A stretch of 29,362 nt of DNA from CAZAGT01 sp964484515 (GTDB taxonomy: Bacteria; Desulfobacterota; DSM-4660; Desulfatiglandales; HGW-15), in contig CAZAGT010000016.1 in NCBI GenBank assembly GCA_964484515.1, positions 1-29,362 on the forward strand, in the 5' to 3' direction. This document shows, piece by piece, positions 7,080-15,545 of the stretch (position 1 is the stretch's first letter; every line of letters begins with the position of its first letter). Under the pieces are notes generated by a model that saw only the letters and a list, made by a program, of their open reading frames with translations, did no database searches and had not been told where the DNA came from. The position numbers were made by a program, and so were the translations under genes.

Positions 7080-8025
7080 GCAGAGCTTCTTCAGGTCGGG
7101 GTACCGGCTTTACGTGACGCAGCCCCCTCGTCCCTGCCAGCGCCTGGCCGACCACGGCCACCAGAAGAATACCCCCACCCAGAAAGGTGAAACGACTGGG
7201 GATCTCCCTGACAAACAGCCCTACCCATATGGGTGCCAGGATCACCTCTGTGAGGGCAAGCAAGATCAATTCAACGGCCGGGACGTGTCGCGAACCAAAG
7301 GTGAACAAGAGAAACCCGCAACCGAGCTGCACGGCACCTAAGATCGTACAGAGCAGCAGATCACGCCCCGGAATCTGCAATCCCTGCTGGTGGATGATAA
7401 CCACACCGCCTGAAATGAAGGCACCGATGAGGCCCGCCAAGTAGGCCGACGGAAGCATGTCGATGCTCCGGCCGCGGCGAAGCACAATCACGTAACAGGC
7501 GTAAAAAAAGGCCGTAAGAAGTGCGTAGACATCACCGATGGATCCTCCGACTGCCGCTCCTTTACACACCATGGCGGCAACCCCGGCCGTTGCCACGACC
7601 ATCGCCATCCACGTGACCCGAGGCACCCGTTCGCCCAAGACAAGCCAACCCAAAATGGCCGCCATGAACGAAGCGGTACTCATGAGCAGGAGGGTGTTTG
7701 CTACTGTTGTATGCTTTAGCGAAAAGATAAAGCCGATGAACGTGACGGCCAGGCAGAGTCCCGCGACGTAGTTCGCGGCCCCGGCCCGCACCAGACTCCT
7801 CACTGGCAACCTCCGCTGCCGCACCGCCACCACGATCAGGATGGTCACACTAAGGCTGAGGGAACGATACAAGACGATTTGCCACGCGCTCGCCTCTTCA
7901 ATCAAGCGGACGAGAATGCCTCCCAGGCTAAAGAAAAGACCCGAAAGCATGACGAAGGCCCGGCCCCAGAAATTCCAGTTGAGTGCCTGATGAATCTCGG
8001 GGCGGCGATCGTCTATTTCTGTCAT
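7066..8025 (-). CDS. EamA/DMT-family membrane transporter
   Basis: About 319 residues with roughly ten hydrophobic helices arranged as two EamA repeats (for example FVMLSGLFFSLGGILVRLIE and later YALLTAFFYACYVIVLRR). This is the drug/metabolite transporter architecture, an inner-membrane carrier of unknown substrate. The frame is open up to 8154, but the leading 43 residues are not EamA-like, and the ATG at 8025 (MTEIDDRR) gives the usual short cytoplasmic tail. The adjacent aromatic genes do not establish an aromatic substrate. Confidence 0.85.
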   Translation of the reverse strand: MTEIDDRRPEIHQALNWNFWGRAFVMLSGLFFSLGGILVRLIEEASAWQIVLYRSLSLSVTILIVVAVRQRRLPVRSLVRAGAANYVAGLCLAVTFIGFIFSLKHTTVANTLLLMSTASFMAAILGWLVLGERVPRVTWMAMVVATAGVAAMVCKGAAVGGSIGDVYALLTAFFYACYVIVLRRGRSIDMLPSAYLAGLIGAFISGGVVIIHQQGLQIPGRDLLLCTILGAVQLGCGFLLFTFGSRHVPAVELILLALTEVILAPIWVGLFVREIPSRFTFLGGGILLVAVVGQALAGTRGLRHVKPVPRPEEALPIRE

Positions 8026-8168
8026 CGGCGCAATCTTGGTGTGTATCTGTAGGGGTCTAAGCCCGGCCGTGGGCATATGGGAGGTCAACGGATTTCGTAA
8101 GGGGAAACCGTCTCCGTGAGTCCAAGTTTGAGGTACTGCGAACCGCAGTATCAATCGCCTTTAAATAG

Positions 8169-8609
8169 TCAGACGTTGTGCCCCTCAGCTACGGCGTGAT
8201 CCTCCTGATTTCGGATCGTCCAGTCATACTCGCACAGCCACCCCTTGGGGGTCTTCTTCTTATTCGTGACCTTGGTCTCCATTCTGATCGTATCGCCCGG
8301 ATAAACGGGGGCCTTGAATCGCATGCTGCTCGTCTCCATGTAAGCGATCACATCGGCAATAAACCCGGACTGAATGAGCAAACCGTAGCCGATATTTAGG
8401 GTGCACAGTCCCGGCACAAGCTGATCTTTCCAGCCACTCTCGCGCGACGCCTCACCGCTGAGAAACTGGGGAGCGATATCGCCGCCTAAGAGGGCAAACA
8501 CTTCGACATCCGTCCTCGTAATCACCCTGGTCTTGGTCGTGTGGCTGTCTCCCACCTCCATCTTCTGAATCGGTTTTCGCCAGTCGTTTTCCGCATAATG
8601 AGTTGCCAT
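8169..8609 (-). CDS. MaoC-like hotdog-fold protein, catalytic His apparently missing
   Basis: About 146 residues with the single-hotdog MaoC/R-hydratase pattern, including the ALLGGDIAPQF segment, PGLCTLNIGYGLL, and FKAPVYPGDTIRMETKVTNK. Active R-specific enoyl-CoA hydratases have a GDxNPxH motif; here it reads GDIAPQF, so Asp remains but Asn and the catalytic His are replaced by Ala and Phe. It may therefore be a thioesterase-like, binding or inactive homologue. ATG 8609 follows AGGGAGGG closely and is preferred over the upstream ATG at 8645. It sits between a transporter and rdgB on the same strand with no functional link evident. Confidence 0.8.
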   Translation of the reverse strand: MATHYAENDWRKPIQKMEVGDSHTTKTRVITRTDVEVFALLGGDIAPQFLSGEASRESGWKDQLVPGLCTLNIGYGLLIQSGFIADVIAYMETSSMRFKAPVYPGDTIRMETKVTNKKKTPKGWLCEYDWTIRNQEDHAVAEGHNV

Positions 8610-8675
8610 ATTCCCTCCCTTCTTCTCCATTTCACGTCTCCCCATCAGGAGGCGTGAAACCGTCCCACGCCATCC

Positions 8676-9305
8676 CTAAAAGGGCTCTTCCGCCAACCGC
8701 TGCTCCAGCCAAATCAGGACCTTGTCGATCTCTCTCTTCAGCTCGGCCATGGCTTTTCCCCGGTGGCTTACTCGGTTTTTTTCAGCGCGGCTCATCTGGG
8801 CAAAGGTCTTTCTCAATGGTGGATAGTAGAAGAGGGGATCATAACCAAAACCCTCCTCTCCCTGCAATCCATTCGTGATCTCTCCTTCACAGCGGCCCTC
8901 ATAGATGAGTGCCGGTCCTCTGGGTACCGCGATGGCCAACACACATTCAAAGGCGGCCTTTCTGTCTGAGACGCCTTCCATCGCCGCCAAGAGCTTACGA
9001 TTGTTGTCATCCTTGGTGGCCTCTTCCCCGGCGTAGCGTGCCGACTTAACTCCGGGAGCGCCCCCGAGGGCCGCCACCGTCAGGCCGGAATCATCGGCCA
9101 AAGAGGGAAAGCCAAACATCCGCGCCGTATGGATGGCCTTTTTGTAAGCGTTTTCTTCAAAGGTCGCCCCGTCTTCTACCACGGGCGGAATCGGTCCAAA
9201 GTCCCTCACGCTCATTATTTCGATCCCGGAGCCCGCGAACAACTCCTTGAACTCTTCGATCTTGCCCTGATTTCGTGTCGCCAGGATCAGAGGTCTCTTG
9301 TGCAT
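8676..9305 (-). CDS. rdgB: XTP/dITP diphosphatase (Ham1/RdgB family)
   Basis: Hydrolyses non-canonical purine nucleoside triphosphates (XTP, dITP, ITP) to monophosphate and pyrophosphate, keeping deaminated bases out of nucleic acids. About 209 residues, the usual size. Family signatures: ILATRNQGKIEEFKELF at the N-terminus, LADDSGL with its catalytic acidic residues, GAPGVKSARYAG, EGFGYDPLFYYP and the C-terminal SHRGKAM. The ATG at 9305 leaves a short MHKRP lead; an in-frame GTG at 9317 is possible and would overlap the stop of a small upstream ORF. Downstream of the 6S-like RNA on the same strand. Confidence 0.93.
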   Translation of the reverse strand: MHKRPLILATRNQGKIEEFKELFAGSGIEIMSVRDFGPIPPVVEDGATFEENAYKKAIHTARMFGFPSLADDSGLTVAALGGAPGVKSARYAGEEATKDDNNRKLLAAMEGVSDRKAAFECVLAIAVPRGPALIYEGRCEGEITNGLQGEEGFGYDPLFYYPPLRKTFAQMSRAEKNRVSHRGKAMAELKREIDKVLIWLEQRLAEEPF

Positions 9306-9313
9306 CGATCTGC

Positions 9314-9454
9314 TCACTTTTCAAATCGATTCTGGTATTTCCGCTCGGGCTCCTCCACAAGCGCTCTGGAGCGAAAAAACTCTTCATGGCCTCCAGGGTG
9401 GTAGGCCTGCGATCTCTTTTCGAAGTGACTGGCGGGAGGGCGCTGTCTTTTCAT
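9314..9454 (-). CDS. possible 46-residue small ORF
   Basis: An ATG-initiated frame (starts MKRQRPPASHFEK, ends RKYQNRFEK) stops in a GTGA overlap with the alternative GTG start of rdgB. It overlaps the 3' strand of the predicted structured RNA and has no clear ribosome binding site. It is hydrophilic and unrecognised. The overlap with rdgB is the only positive sign; chance is a real alternative. Confidence 0.2.
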   Translation of the reverse strand: MKRQRPPASHFEKRSQAYHPGGHEEFFRSRALVEEPERKYQNRFEK

Positions 9455-9591
9455 GGCTTATCTGTGGGGGAAACCGCAGCTCCACCGAAGGTGGAGAATG
9501 TCGGAGGGGGGCAGAACTCCCCCGCAGATAGGTCATAGAAAAGACCAGACCCGGAGCCCCGGAATCGAAGAAAAGATATCGCATGCCTACC
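9400..9591 (-). ncRNA. ssrS: 6S-like structured RNA
   Basis: On the minus strand about 192 bases form one long rod. A closing stem pairs GGTAGGC, TGCGAT and TCTTTTC (9591 side) with GAAAAGA, ATCGCA and GCCTACC (ending at 9400), interrupted only by two A-G mismatches. A large open central region of about 23 bases per side follows. The upper stem is GTCTTTTC/GAAAAGAC, TATCTG/CAGATA and GGGGG/CCCCC, with a CTCCACC-TTC-GGTGGAG apical hairpin. Size and closing stem, central bubble, apical stem layout match 6S RNA, the RNA polymerase holoenzyme mimic. The name rests on architecture only; no primary-sequence match was tested. Confidence 0.6.
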
Positions 9592-9661
9592 ATCCGAACG
9601 GAACGGTTAATGCGGCCAGGTATGCAGGAAGGCGGGCTTGTAGGTTCGTGCACGGAGGAGC

Positions 9662-10738
9662 TTAGAGCAGATCTTCCCTCTGACCCTCCTTCAGCGCCTC
9701 AACGATCCTTCTGACTTCCTGCGACCTTTTAAGGTCGGCCACCAAGAGGGCCTCCGGGGTATCGACGACCAGACAATTTTTGAGGCCGAGACAGGCCACC
9801 AAACGCTCACCCTGTGCGGAGACCAAGGTCTCCCTGCAGTCGATGAGCAAAGAATCTCCCTCGGCGACGTTCTCATCCGCCTCATCGGCCTTTGATCGCA
9901 GCTCGTGGAGAGAAAGCCACGACCCCACGTCGCTCCAGCCACATTCCGTAGGTATCACGAAAACGGAATCCTCCTTCCTTTCCATGACCCCGTAATCAAA
10001 AGAGATCGAGGTCAGCGCCGGGTAGAGGGTTTCCATTTCGTGCTCGTAGGACGGGGTTCCGATTGCCGTTTGGAGTTGCATCAGACCAGTGTGGAGATCG
10101 GGGATGTGCTCCTCCAATGCACTCAGGATAGTGGCACTCGAGGCCACAAAGATACCTGCATTCCAGAGGTATTCCCCGCTCGCAAGGTACTGCCGGGCTG
10201 TCTCGAAATCCGGTTTCTCGACAAAAGCGGCCACGCGAAAGGCCCCGTCTTCGCCGCGTTCGGATTGAGAACTCGATTTCCGTATATAGCCGTAGCCGGT
10301 TTCCGGTCTGGTAGGCACGATACCGAGTGTCACAATCGCTCCGGATTCGGCGATCTTCGCCGCCTTATGAAGCGCTGTCAGAAACGCGGACCTATCGCCG
10401 ATAAAATGGTCAGCCGGCAAAAAGGCGATCGGGCCGTGACACCCGAGATGTTCAGCTTGGAGGGCCCCCAAGCCGATGCATGGTGCGGTATTTCTTCCTA
10501 CGGGCTCGCTGACCAGGTGAACGTTCCGGCCCTCGAACAGGGCCTGCGCTTCTGCGAGATGTTCTCGCCCCAGCACGATAATCATCTCCTCGTCGCGAGC
10601 GAAGGGACCCAGGCGATCACAGGTCTCTACCAGCATCGGCCCCTGGCCGGTTAGGTTCAGAAACTGTTTCGGCCGCGCCTGGCGGCTGTAAGGCCAGAAT
10701 CTGGTCCCCGAACCCCCTGCCATGATGACGACAAACAT
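9662..10738 (-). CDS. manC: mannose-1-phosphate guanylyltransferase
   Basis: Makes GDP-mannose from mannose-1-phosphate and GTP for surface polysaccharides. About 358 residues, the length of the transferase-only form without the C-terminal isomerase domain. Motifs: MAGGSGTRFWPYSRQARPKQ (nucleotide-binding loop), EPVGRNTAPCIGLGAL, LPADHFI, GYGYI, FVEKPD, WNAGIFV, SFDYGVMER and GWSDVGSW. The ATG at 10738 follows GAGGG and begins MFVVIMAGG; an upstream in-frame ATG at 10804 overlaps argJ and adds non-homologous residues. It follows argJ by 65 bases on the same strand. Confidence 0.93.
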   Translation of the reverse strand: MFVVIMAGGSGTRFWPYSRQARPKQFLNLTGQGPMLVETCDRLGPFARDEEMIIVLGREHLAEAQALFEGRNVHLVSEPVGRNTAPCIGLGALQAEHLGCHGPIAFLPADHFIGDRSAFLTALHKAAKIAESGAIVTLGIVPTRPETGYGYIRKSSSQSERGEDGAFRVAAFVEKPDFETARQYLASGEYLWNAGIFVASSATILSALEEHIPDLHTGLMQLQTAIGTPSYEHEMETLYPALTSISFDYGVMERKEDSVFVIPTECGWSDVGSWLSLHELRSKADEADENVAEGDSLLIDCRETLVSAQGERLVACLGLKNCLVVDTPEALLVADLKRSQEVRRIVEALKEGQREDLL

Positions 10739-10803
10739 CTTGCCCTCCGTTTCGTCGCGTTGACACGACCGAAAAAGAACCTCGTTACGTCCGAGGACCT
10801 GCA

Positions 10804-11994
10804 TTAGGTCCGATAATCCGCATTGATGTTGATGTAGTCGTGGGTGAGATCACAGGTGAGGATCTGCTCTTCAAAGGCCCCTTGATGCAGATCGATGGTG
10901 AGTTCAAAATCTTCCCGTCTCATCCTCTCGGCCGCCGCGCTTTCCGCCTCAAGCCCGATCCCAAGCCCGCCCCTGACAAACTGTACGTCGTCGACCCAAA
11001 TATCCACATCTTCGGCCCGCATCCGAATATCCGATCTGCCGAGCGCCGCCATGATCCGCCCCCAATTGGGATCCTGCCCGTAAAAGGCGGTCTTGACCAG
11101 CAAGGAATTCGCCAACGTCCGGGCCCCGATCAACGCGTCCTGTTTTGAGTGGGCGCCCCTCACGTGAATCCTGACCAGCTTGGTAGCCCCCTCTCCATCC
11201 TTGACAATCATAGCGGCCAACTCACCCATGACCTGTCTCAGACCATCTCGAAAGCCTTCGTAGTCGGCTGATGCCAGCGCACCATTCGATGCAAGGCCGT
11301 TGGCCATGACCAGCACCGTATCATTCGTGCTTGTGTCTCCGTCGACACTGATCCTGTTGAACGTACTCTCAACACAAGGCATCGAGGCATCCCGCAGTTT
11401 GGCGGCATCGATTTCAATGTCGCTCATGACAAAGCAGAGCATCGTAGCCATGTTAGGCATGATCATGCCCGCGCCCTTAGCTATCCCAACGATCCGGTAT
11501 GGTTTTCCGGCGGCCACGCCCTCAAAGCAGCTTAGCTTGGCAAATGAGTCTGTCGTCATGATGGCTTCGGCCGCCCGTCTAAGACCGCCCGTTTCGAGGG
11601 ACGTGACGAGGTTCGGGATCGCAGAGGAAATCAATGCGAAGTTGAGCGGGGTGCCGATCACGCCGGTAGAAGCAACCAGCACCTCCGTGGGATCTATCCC
11701 GAGTTCTTCGGCCACCTGGGCAACCGTTCGACGCGATGTGAGCAATCCGTCCTCACCGGAACAGGCGTTCGCATTGCCGGAGTTGGCGATCACTGCCCTG
11801 GCGCGACCACCCCGGATGTTCTCCTGGCTTACGAGGACCGGAGCCGCCTTGACGCTGTTGGTCGTGAAAAACCCGACCGCCGCGGCGGGCGTCTCAGAGT
11901 AGATCAGGGCCAGGTCCAGTCCCCCCGGTTTCTTCACACCGGCGGCCGTCGCTGCGGCCTGAAAACCCGGTACTCGGTAGTCCTCTGCGCCCAT
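10804..11994 (-). CDS. argJ: glutamate N-acetyltransferase / amino-acid acetyltransferase
   Basis: ArgJ transfers the acetyl group from N-acetylornithine to glutamate, closing the arginine acetyl cycle; some members also make N-acetylglutamate from acetyl-CoA. At 396 residues it is full length. The protein self-cleaves at a Thr nucleophile, visible here in MPNMATMLCFV. Other landmarks: GFFTTNSVKAAPV, ANSGNANACSG, STGVIG, DGDTSTNDTVL, DPNWGRIMAALGRS and the C-terminal YININADYRT. A good AGGGGTGA site lies before the ATG at 11994. Other arg genes are not in the window. Confidence 0.96.
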   Translation of the reverse strand: MGAEDYRVPGFQAAATAAGVKKPGGLDLALIYSETPAAAVGFFTTNSVKAAPVLVSQENIRGGRARAVIANSGNANACSGEDGLLTSRRTVAQVAEELGIDPTEVLVASTGVIGTPLNFALISSAIPNLVTSLETGGLRRAAEAIMTTDSFAKLSCFEGVAAGKPYRIVGIAKGAGMIMPNMATMLCFVMSDIEIDAAKLRDASMPCVESTFNRISVDGDTSTNDTVLVMANGLASNGALASADYEGFRDGLRQVMGELAAMIVKDGEGATKLVRIHVRGAHSKQDALIGARTLANSLLVKTAFYGQDPNWGRIMAALGRSDIRMRAEDVDIWVDDVQFVRGGLGIGLEAESAAAERMRREDFELTIDLHQGAFEEQILTCDLTHDYININADYRT

Positions 11995-12085
11995 CTCGAA
12001 TCACCCCTGTTCTCCCCGACGCAGGCCTCTGGCCGCTTGCGCACCACTCAGAGATCATCCTCCGGGGGGGCTTGGAAACATCTTC

Positions 12086-12120
12086 AGCCCCTTCGGCCCC
12101 GCGCTCACGGCCGAGGGGCT
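12086..12120 (-). promoter_or_regulatory. strong hairpin between secA and argJ
   Basis: On the minus strand AGCCCCTCGGCC pairs with GGCCGAAGGGGCT (one bulge, about 12 bp). It has no clear T tract after it, so it is not a standard terminator. It lies about 90 bases upstream of the argJ start and may be a leader structure or a processing site. The rest of 11995-12221 shows nothing else. Confidence 0.35.
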
Positions 12121-12221
12121 TCCACCCTCAGTCTATCCATCCGAATGTTCGTCGAACCCAACATGCATTCAGACTCTTGGAGCCTGCATTGCAAAAGCCC
12201 TTCAAGAAAACCCCCATAACC

Positions 12222-15083
12222 CTAAGCCGCTCTTGCCCCGCAGCACTTCTTGTATTTCTTGCCGCTGCCGCAGGGACACGGTGCGTTCCGGCCGACCTTT
12301 TTCCCTTCCCGCCTGATCGTTTCGGGCTTGCCGCCTCCATCATCGTGACTGTAATGCATCGCCTTCTTCTTTCTCGGCGCCTCCATCGTCCGTTCCCTTC
12401 GAATCTGGACTCGGGAGAGCATCGTCAGCGTCTCTTCCCTGATGCGATCCATCAGTTCTTCAAACAGGGCGTACCCCTCCTTCTGGTACTCCCGCAAAGG
12501 ATCGAGCTGCCCGTAACCCCTCAGCCCGATGCCCTCCTTCATGTGCTCCATGTCCTGAAGGTGCCTCACCCATTCGTTGTCGATGATCTGTAGCATAATA
12601 AAACGTTCGAGCGATTTGAAGTCGTCGCGGCCGAACTCCTTCTCCCGCGCTCCATACGCCGCTCGAACCTGATCCATGATCGTACCGGTCAGGGACTCAA
12701 CCGTTAGATCTTCGAAGGCCTCGGCCGCCATGTCCTCGGACCCGATGAGCGGCCGAAAGCCAAAGAGCCTGGTCAGGTTTTCTTTGAGACCCTTGATGTC
12801 CCAATCCTCAGGCGCTTCTTTGGGGTCGATGGACCTCTCGATGAGCGACGACACCTTCTCATCGATCATCGTCTGAACGATGTCGTCGACGCCTTCGTCC
12901 GCCAGGATATCCTTCCTGAGGGAATAGATGATCTCCCGGTGTTTGTTCATCACGTCGTCATATTCCAACAGGTGCTTTCTGATATCGAAATTGTGCGCTT
13001 CAACCTTTTTCTGGGCGTTTTCAATCGCCTTCGTGATGAGGTTATGTTCAATCGGCTGCCCCTCTTCCATGCCCAAACGATCCATAATGGACGCCATCCT
13101 CTCCGACCCGAAGATGCGGAGAAGATCGTCTTCGAGCGACAGGTAGAAGCGCGATGTCCCAGGATCTCCCTGACGGCCCGAACGTCCGCGGAGCTGATTG
13201 TCGATGCGGCGGCTTTCATGCCTCTCGGTCCCGAGAATATGAAGGCCGTCGAGCTCCACCACGCCCTCACCCAAGACGATATCGGTGCCTCGACCTGCCA
13301 TGTTCGTCGAGATGGTGACCGTCTTGCGCTGCCCGGCCCGAGCAATAATTTCGGCCTCCTTCTGGTGATGTTTGGCGTTTAGGACGGAGTGGGGGATGCC
13401 GGCCCGTTTCAACATCCGGCTCAACATCTCGGATTTCTCGATGGTGATCGTACCTACCAGGACGGGTTGCTCTTTCTCATAGAGTTCCTTGATCTCCTCA
13501 ACCACCGCCTGGAACTTTTCCCTCTCGCTCTTGTAGATGACGTCAGGGAAATCCGTTCGAATCATCTTCTTATTGGTGGGGACGACAACGACGTCCAACT
13601 TGTAGGTGCTGTTGAACTCGGCCGCCTCCGTATCGGCCGTGCCTGTCATTCCGGCCAGTTTCTCATACATCCGGAAAAAATTCTGAAAGGTTATCGTGGC
13701 CAATGTTTGGTTTTCCCCGGCCACGCTGACCCCTTCTTTTGCCTCCACGGCCTGGTGGAGGCCGTCGCTCCAACGTCGACCGGGCATCATTCGTCCGGTG
13801 AACTCGTCCACGATGACCACTTGACCGTCCTTGATCACATACTGGACATCCTTTTCAAACAGCCAATAGGCCTTGATAAGCTGCTGAGTCGCGTGCAGAA
13901 GCTCAGAGGACTGTATATAGCGGTCCTCAAGATCCTTGAGCCGCTCGGATTTCTCCTGGGCATCCAAGTCTGCGTCTTCCCGGATGCGAAAGCTATCTTG
14001 ATCGATATCAGGGAGCACGAAATCCCCAAATTCCCCGCTGGAGAGGAGCTTGATTCCTTTATCGGTCATCTCCACCGAATTGTTGCGTTCGTCGATGGTA
14101 CAGTAGAGATCTTTATCGAGCTCGGGGAGCAATTTCTGGGCGCTCAGCAGATTCTCCATGCGGTCGATCTGTTTCTTGAGGGACTGATCCTTGGCCAGGA
14201 TATCCAGAAACACGGGGTTCTTGGGATCCCCACGCTTGACCTGCACGAGCATTTCAATGGTCTGATCACCGTTCTCTCCGCTTTGCAGCCTGGTCTTCAA
14301 ATCCTTGAGCAAGGAACGCACGACGGTTGCCTGCTTCTTCTTGAGGTTGATGACCGCCGGCTTGACATCCACATAGATCTTGTTCTCGCCGTGCTCGACA
14401 GGGCCACTGATAATCAGAGGCGTCCTGGACTCATCGATCAGGATGCTATCTACCTCGTCGACGATGGCGTAGTGAAAACCACGCTGGGCAAAATCCCTTA
14501 GGTCAAACTTCATGTTGTCGCGGAGGTAGTCGAATCCGAATTCATTGTTGGTGCCGTAAGTGATATCACAGGCATAGGCCGCGCGACGTTCTTCATCATT
14601 CATCCCGTGCACGATAACGCCCACCGAGAGATCCAGGAAGTGATAGATCCCGCCCATCCATTCGGCATCCCGACGCGCCAAATAATCGTTGACCGTAACC
14701 AAATGGACGCCCCCTCCTGTGAGGGCATTCAGATAGAGGGGCAACGTGGCCGCCAGCGTCTTACCCTCACCGGTCTTCATCTCGGCTATCTTGCCTTCGT
14801 GCAAAACGACGCCGCCGATGAGCTGAACGTCGAAATGACGCATGCCAAGTACCCTGGTCGAAGCCTCGCGAACGGCCGCAAATGCTTCGGGCAGCAATTC
14901 TTCCAGGGTTTCACCCTTGCCGTAGCGTTCTTTGAATTCAACCGTCTTCGATTGGAGCTGCCCATCGGAGAGGCCCTGAAACTGAGGTTCCAGGCGATTG
15001 ATCTCCTCCACCAGCGGCGCTATCCGCTTCAACTCCCTTTCGTTCTTGCTGCCGAAAACACGTTTTATTATGTTGCCTATCAT
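12222..15083 (-). CDS. secA: preprotein translocase ATPase SecA
   Basis: The ATPase motor that drives unfolded preproteins through SecYEG. It has 953 residues. Order of parts: N-terminal nucleotide domain with Walker A MKTGEGKT (about residue 102) and the DEVDSILIDE box, a preprotein-crosslinking domain that appears enlarged by a charged segment (about 235-345), the second nucleotide domain with NMAGRGTDIVLGEG and QLRGRSGRQGDPG, the helical scaffold, and a C-terminal zinc-binding tail (CPCGSGKKYKKCC). The intact Cys-rich tail suggests SecB or phospholipid contact. It lies between the M23 peptidase and argJ, all on the minus strand. Confidence 0.98.
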   Translation of the reverse strand: MIGNIIKRVFGSKNERELKRIAPLVEEINRLEPQFQGLSDGQLQSKTVEFKERYGKGETLEELLPEAFAAVREASTRVLGMRHFDVQLIGGVVLHEGKIAEMKTGEGKTLAATLPLYLNALTGGGVHLVTVNDYLARRDAEWMGGIYHFLDLSVGVIVHGMNDEERRAAYACDITYGTNNEFGFDYLRDNMKFDLRDFAQRGFHYAIVDEVDSILIDESRTPLIISGPVEHGENKIYVDVKPAVINLKKKQATVVRSLLKDLKTRLQSGENGDQTIEMLVQVKRGDPKNPVFLDILAKDQSLKKQIDRMENLLSAQKLLPELDKDLYCTIDERNNSVEMTDKGIKLLSSGEFGDFVLPDIDQDSFRIREDADLDAQEKSERLKDLEDRYIQSSELLHATQQLIKAYWLFEKDVQYVIKDGQVVIVDEFTGRMMPGRRWSDGLHQAVEAKEGVSVAGENQTLATITFQNFFRMYEKLAGMTGTADTEAAEFNSTYKLDVVVVPTNKKMIRTDFPDVIYKSEREKFQAVVEEIKELYEKEQPVLVGTITIEKSEMLSRMLKRAGIPHSVLNAKHHQKEAEIIARAGQRKTVTISTNMAGRGTDIVLGEGVVELDGLHILGTERHESRRIDNQLRGRSGRQGDPGTSRFYLSLEDDLLRIFGSERMASIMDRLGMEEGQPIEHNLITKAIENAQKKVEAHNFDIRKHLLEYDDVMNKHREIIYSLRKDILADEGVDDIVQTMIDEKVSSLIERSIDPKEAPEDWDIKGLKENLTRLFGFRPLIGSEDMAAEAFEDLTVESLTGTIMDQVRAAYGAREKEFGRDDFKSLERFIMLQIIDNEWVRHLQDMEHMKEGIGLRGYGQLDPLREYQKEGYALFEELMDRIREETLTMLSRVQIRRERTMEAPRKKKAMHYSHDDGGGKPETIRREGKKVGRNAPCPCGSGKKYKKCCGARAA

Positions 15084-15545
15084 GTCACGTCATTCTATGT
15101 GCAGGATGTTTGGAATAATGGATCGCTTGCATAAATTGCAGGCAGTTAACCCAATAATATACACCAAAAGAGACCCGAAGGGAATCTGAAACCCTCGTTG
15201 ACCCGAGGGACAATCAAGCCATACCAACATGATAAGAATATAAGCAGTCGTGAGCGTTCCGAAAGAGGTAATGCCAGCAAACGGCGAGGACCGACGGATT
15301 CGCGGGGGCCTTCGAGAGCTGCGGGTGGGGGTTTGAGGTTGGAGGTCTGAGGTTTGAGGCAAAAAAGTCTTCAAGCAGTCTTCCTCCTTTCGCCTTCAGC
15401 CTTATACCTTCGACCTTCGGCCTTCCGGATATGTCGCACCTTGAAATTCCCGAATTTATGCACCCTCCTGAGGCGGGTAAACCTCTGGCGGAGAATCCCG
15501 AATTGTCAGGGACTCAGGGGGAAAAGGACCATTTACGGCTGGACA
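15084..15545. other. intergenic region upstream of secA
   Basis: No gene. It contains a CCCTCG-loop-CGAGGG hairpin near 15191-15210 and the second copy of the about 100-bp repeat (15335-15438). The secA promoter must lie here if the gene is transcribed separately from the M23 gene, but I see no convincing -35/-10 pair. Confidence 0.4.
15335..15438 (+). repeat. about 100-bp dispersed repeat, copy 2
   Basis: Same block order and orientation as 5627-5726: GAGGTTGGAGG-type tandem, GAGGCAAAAAA, CTTTCGCCTTCAGCCTT, ACCTTCGACCTTC, ATATGTCGCA. Divergence between copies is moderate, mostly in the spacer. Confidence 0.65.

Noticed and set aside
9905..10654. 249-residue plus-strand open frame
   Set aside because: Antisense to the guanylyltransferase gene, without motifs.
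13389..14501. 370-residue plus-strand open frame
   Set aside because: Antisense to secA; composition typical of a shadow frame.
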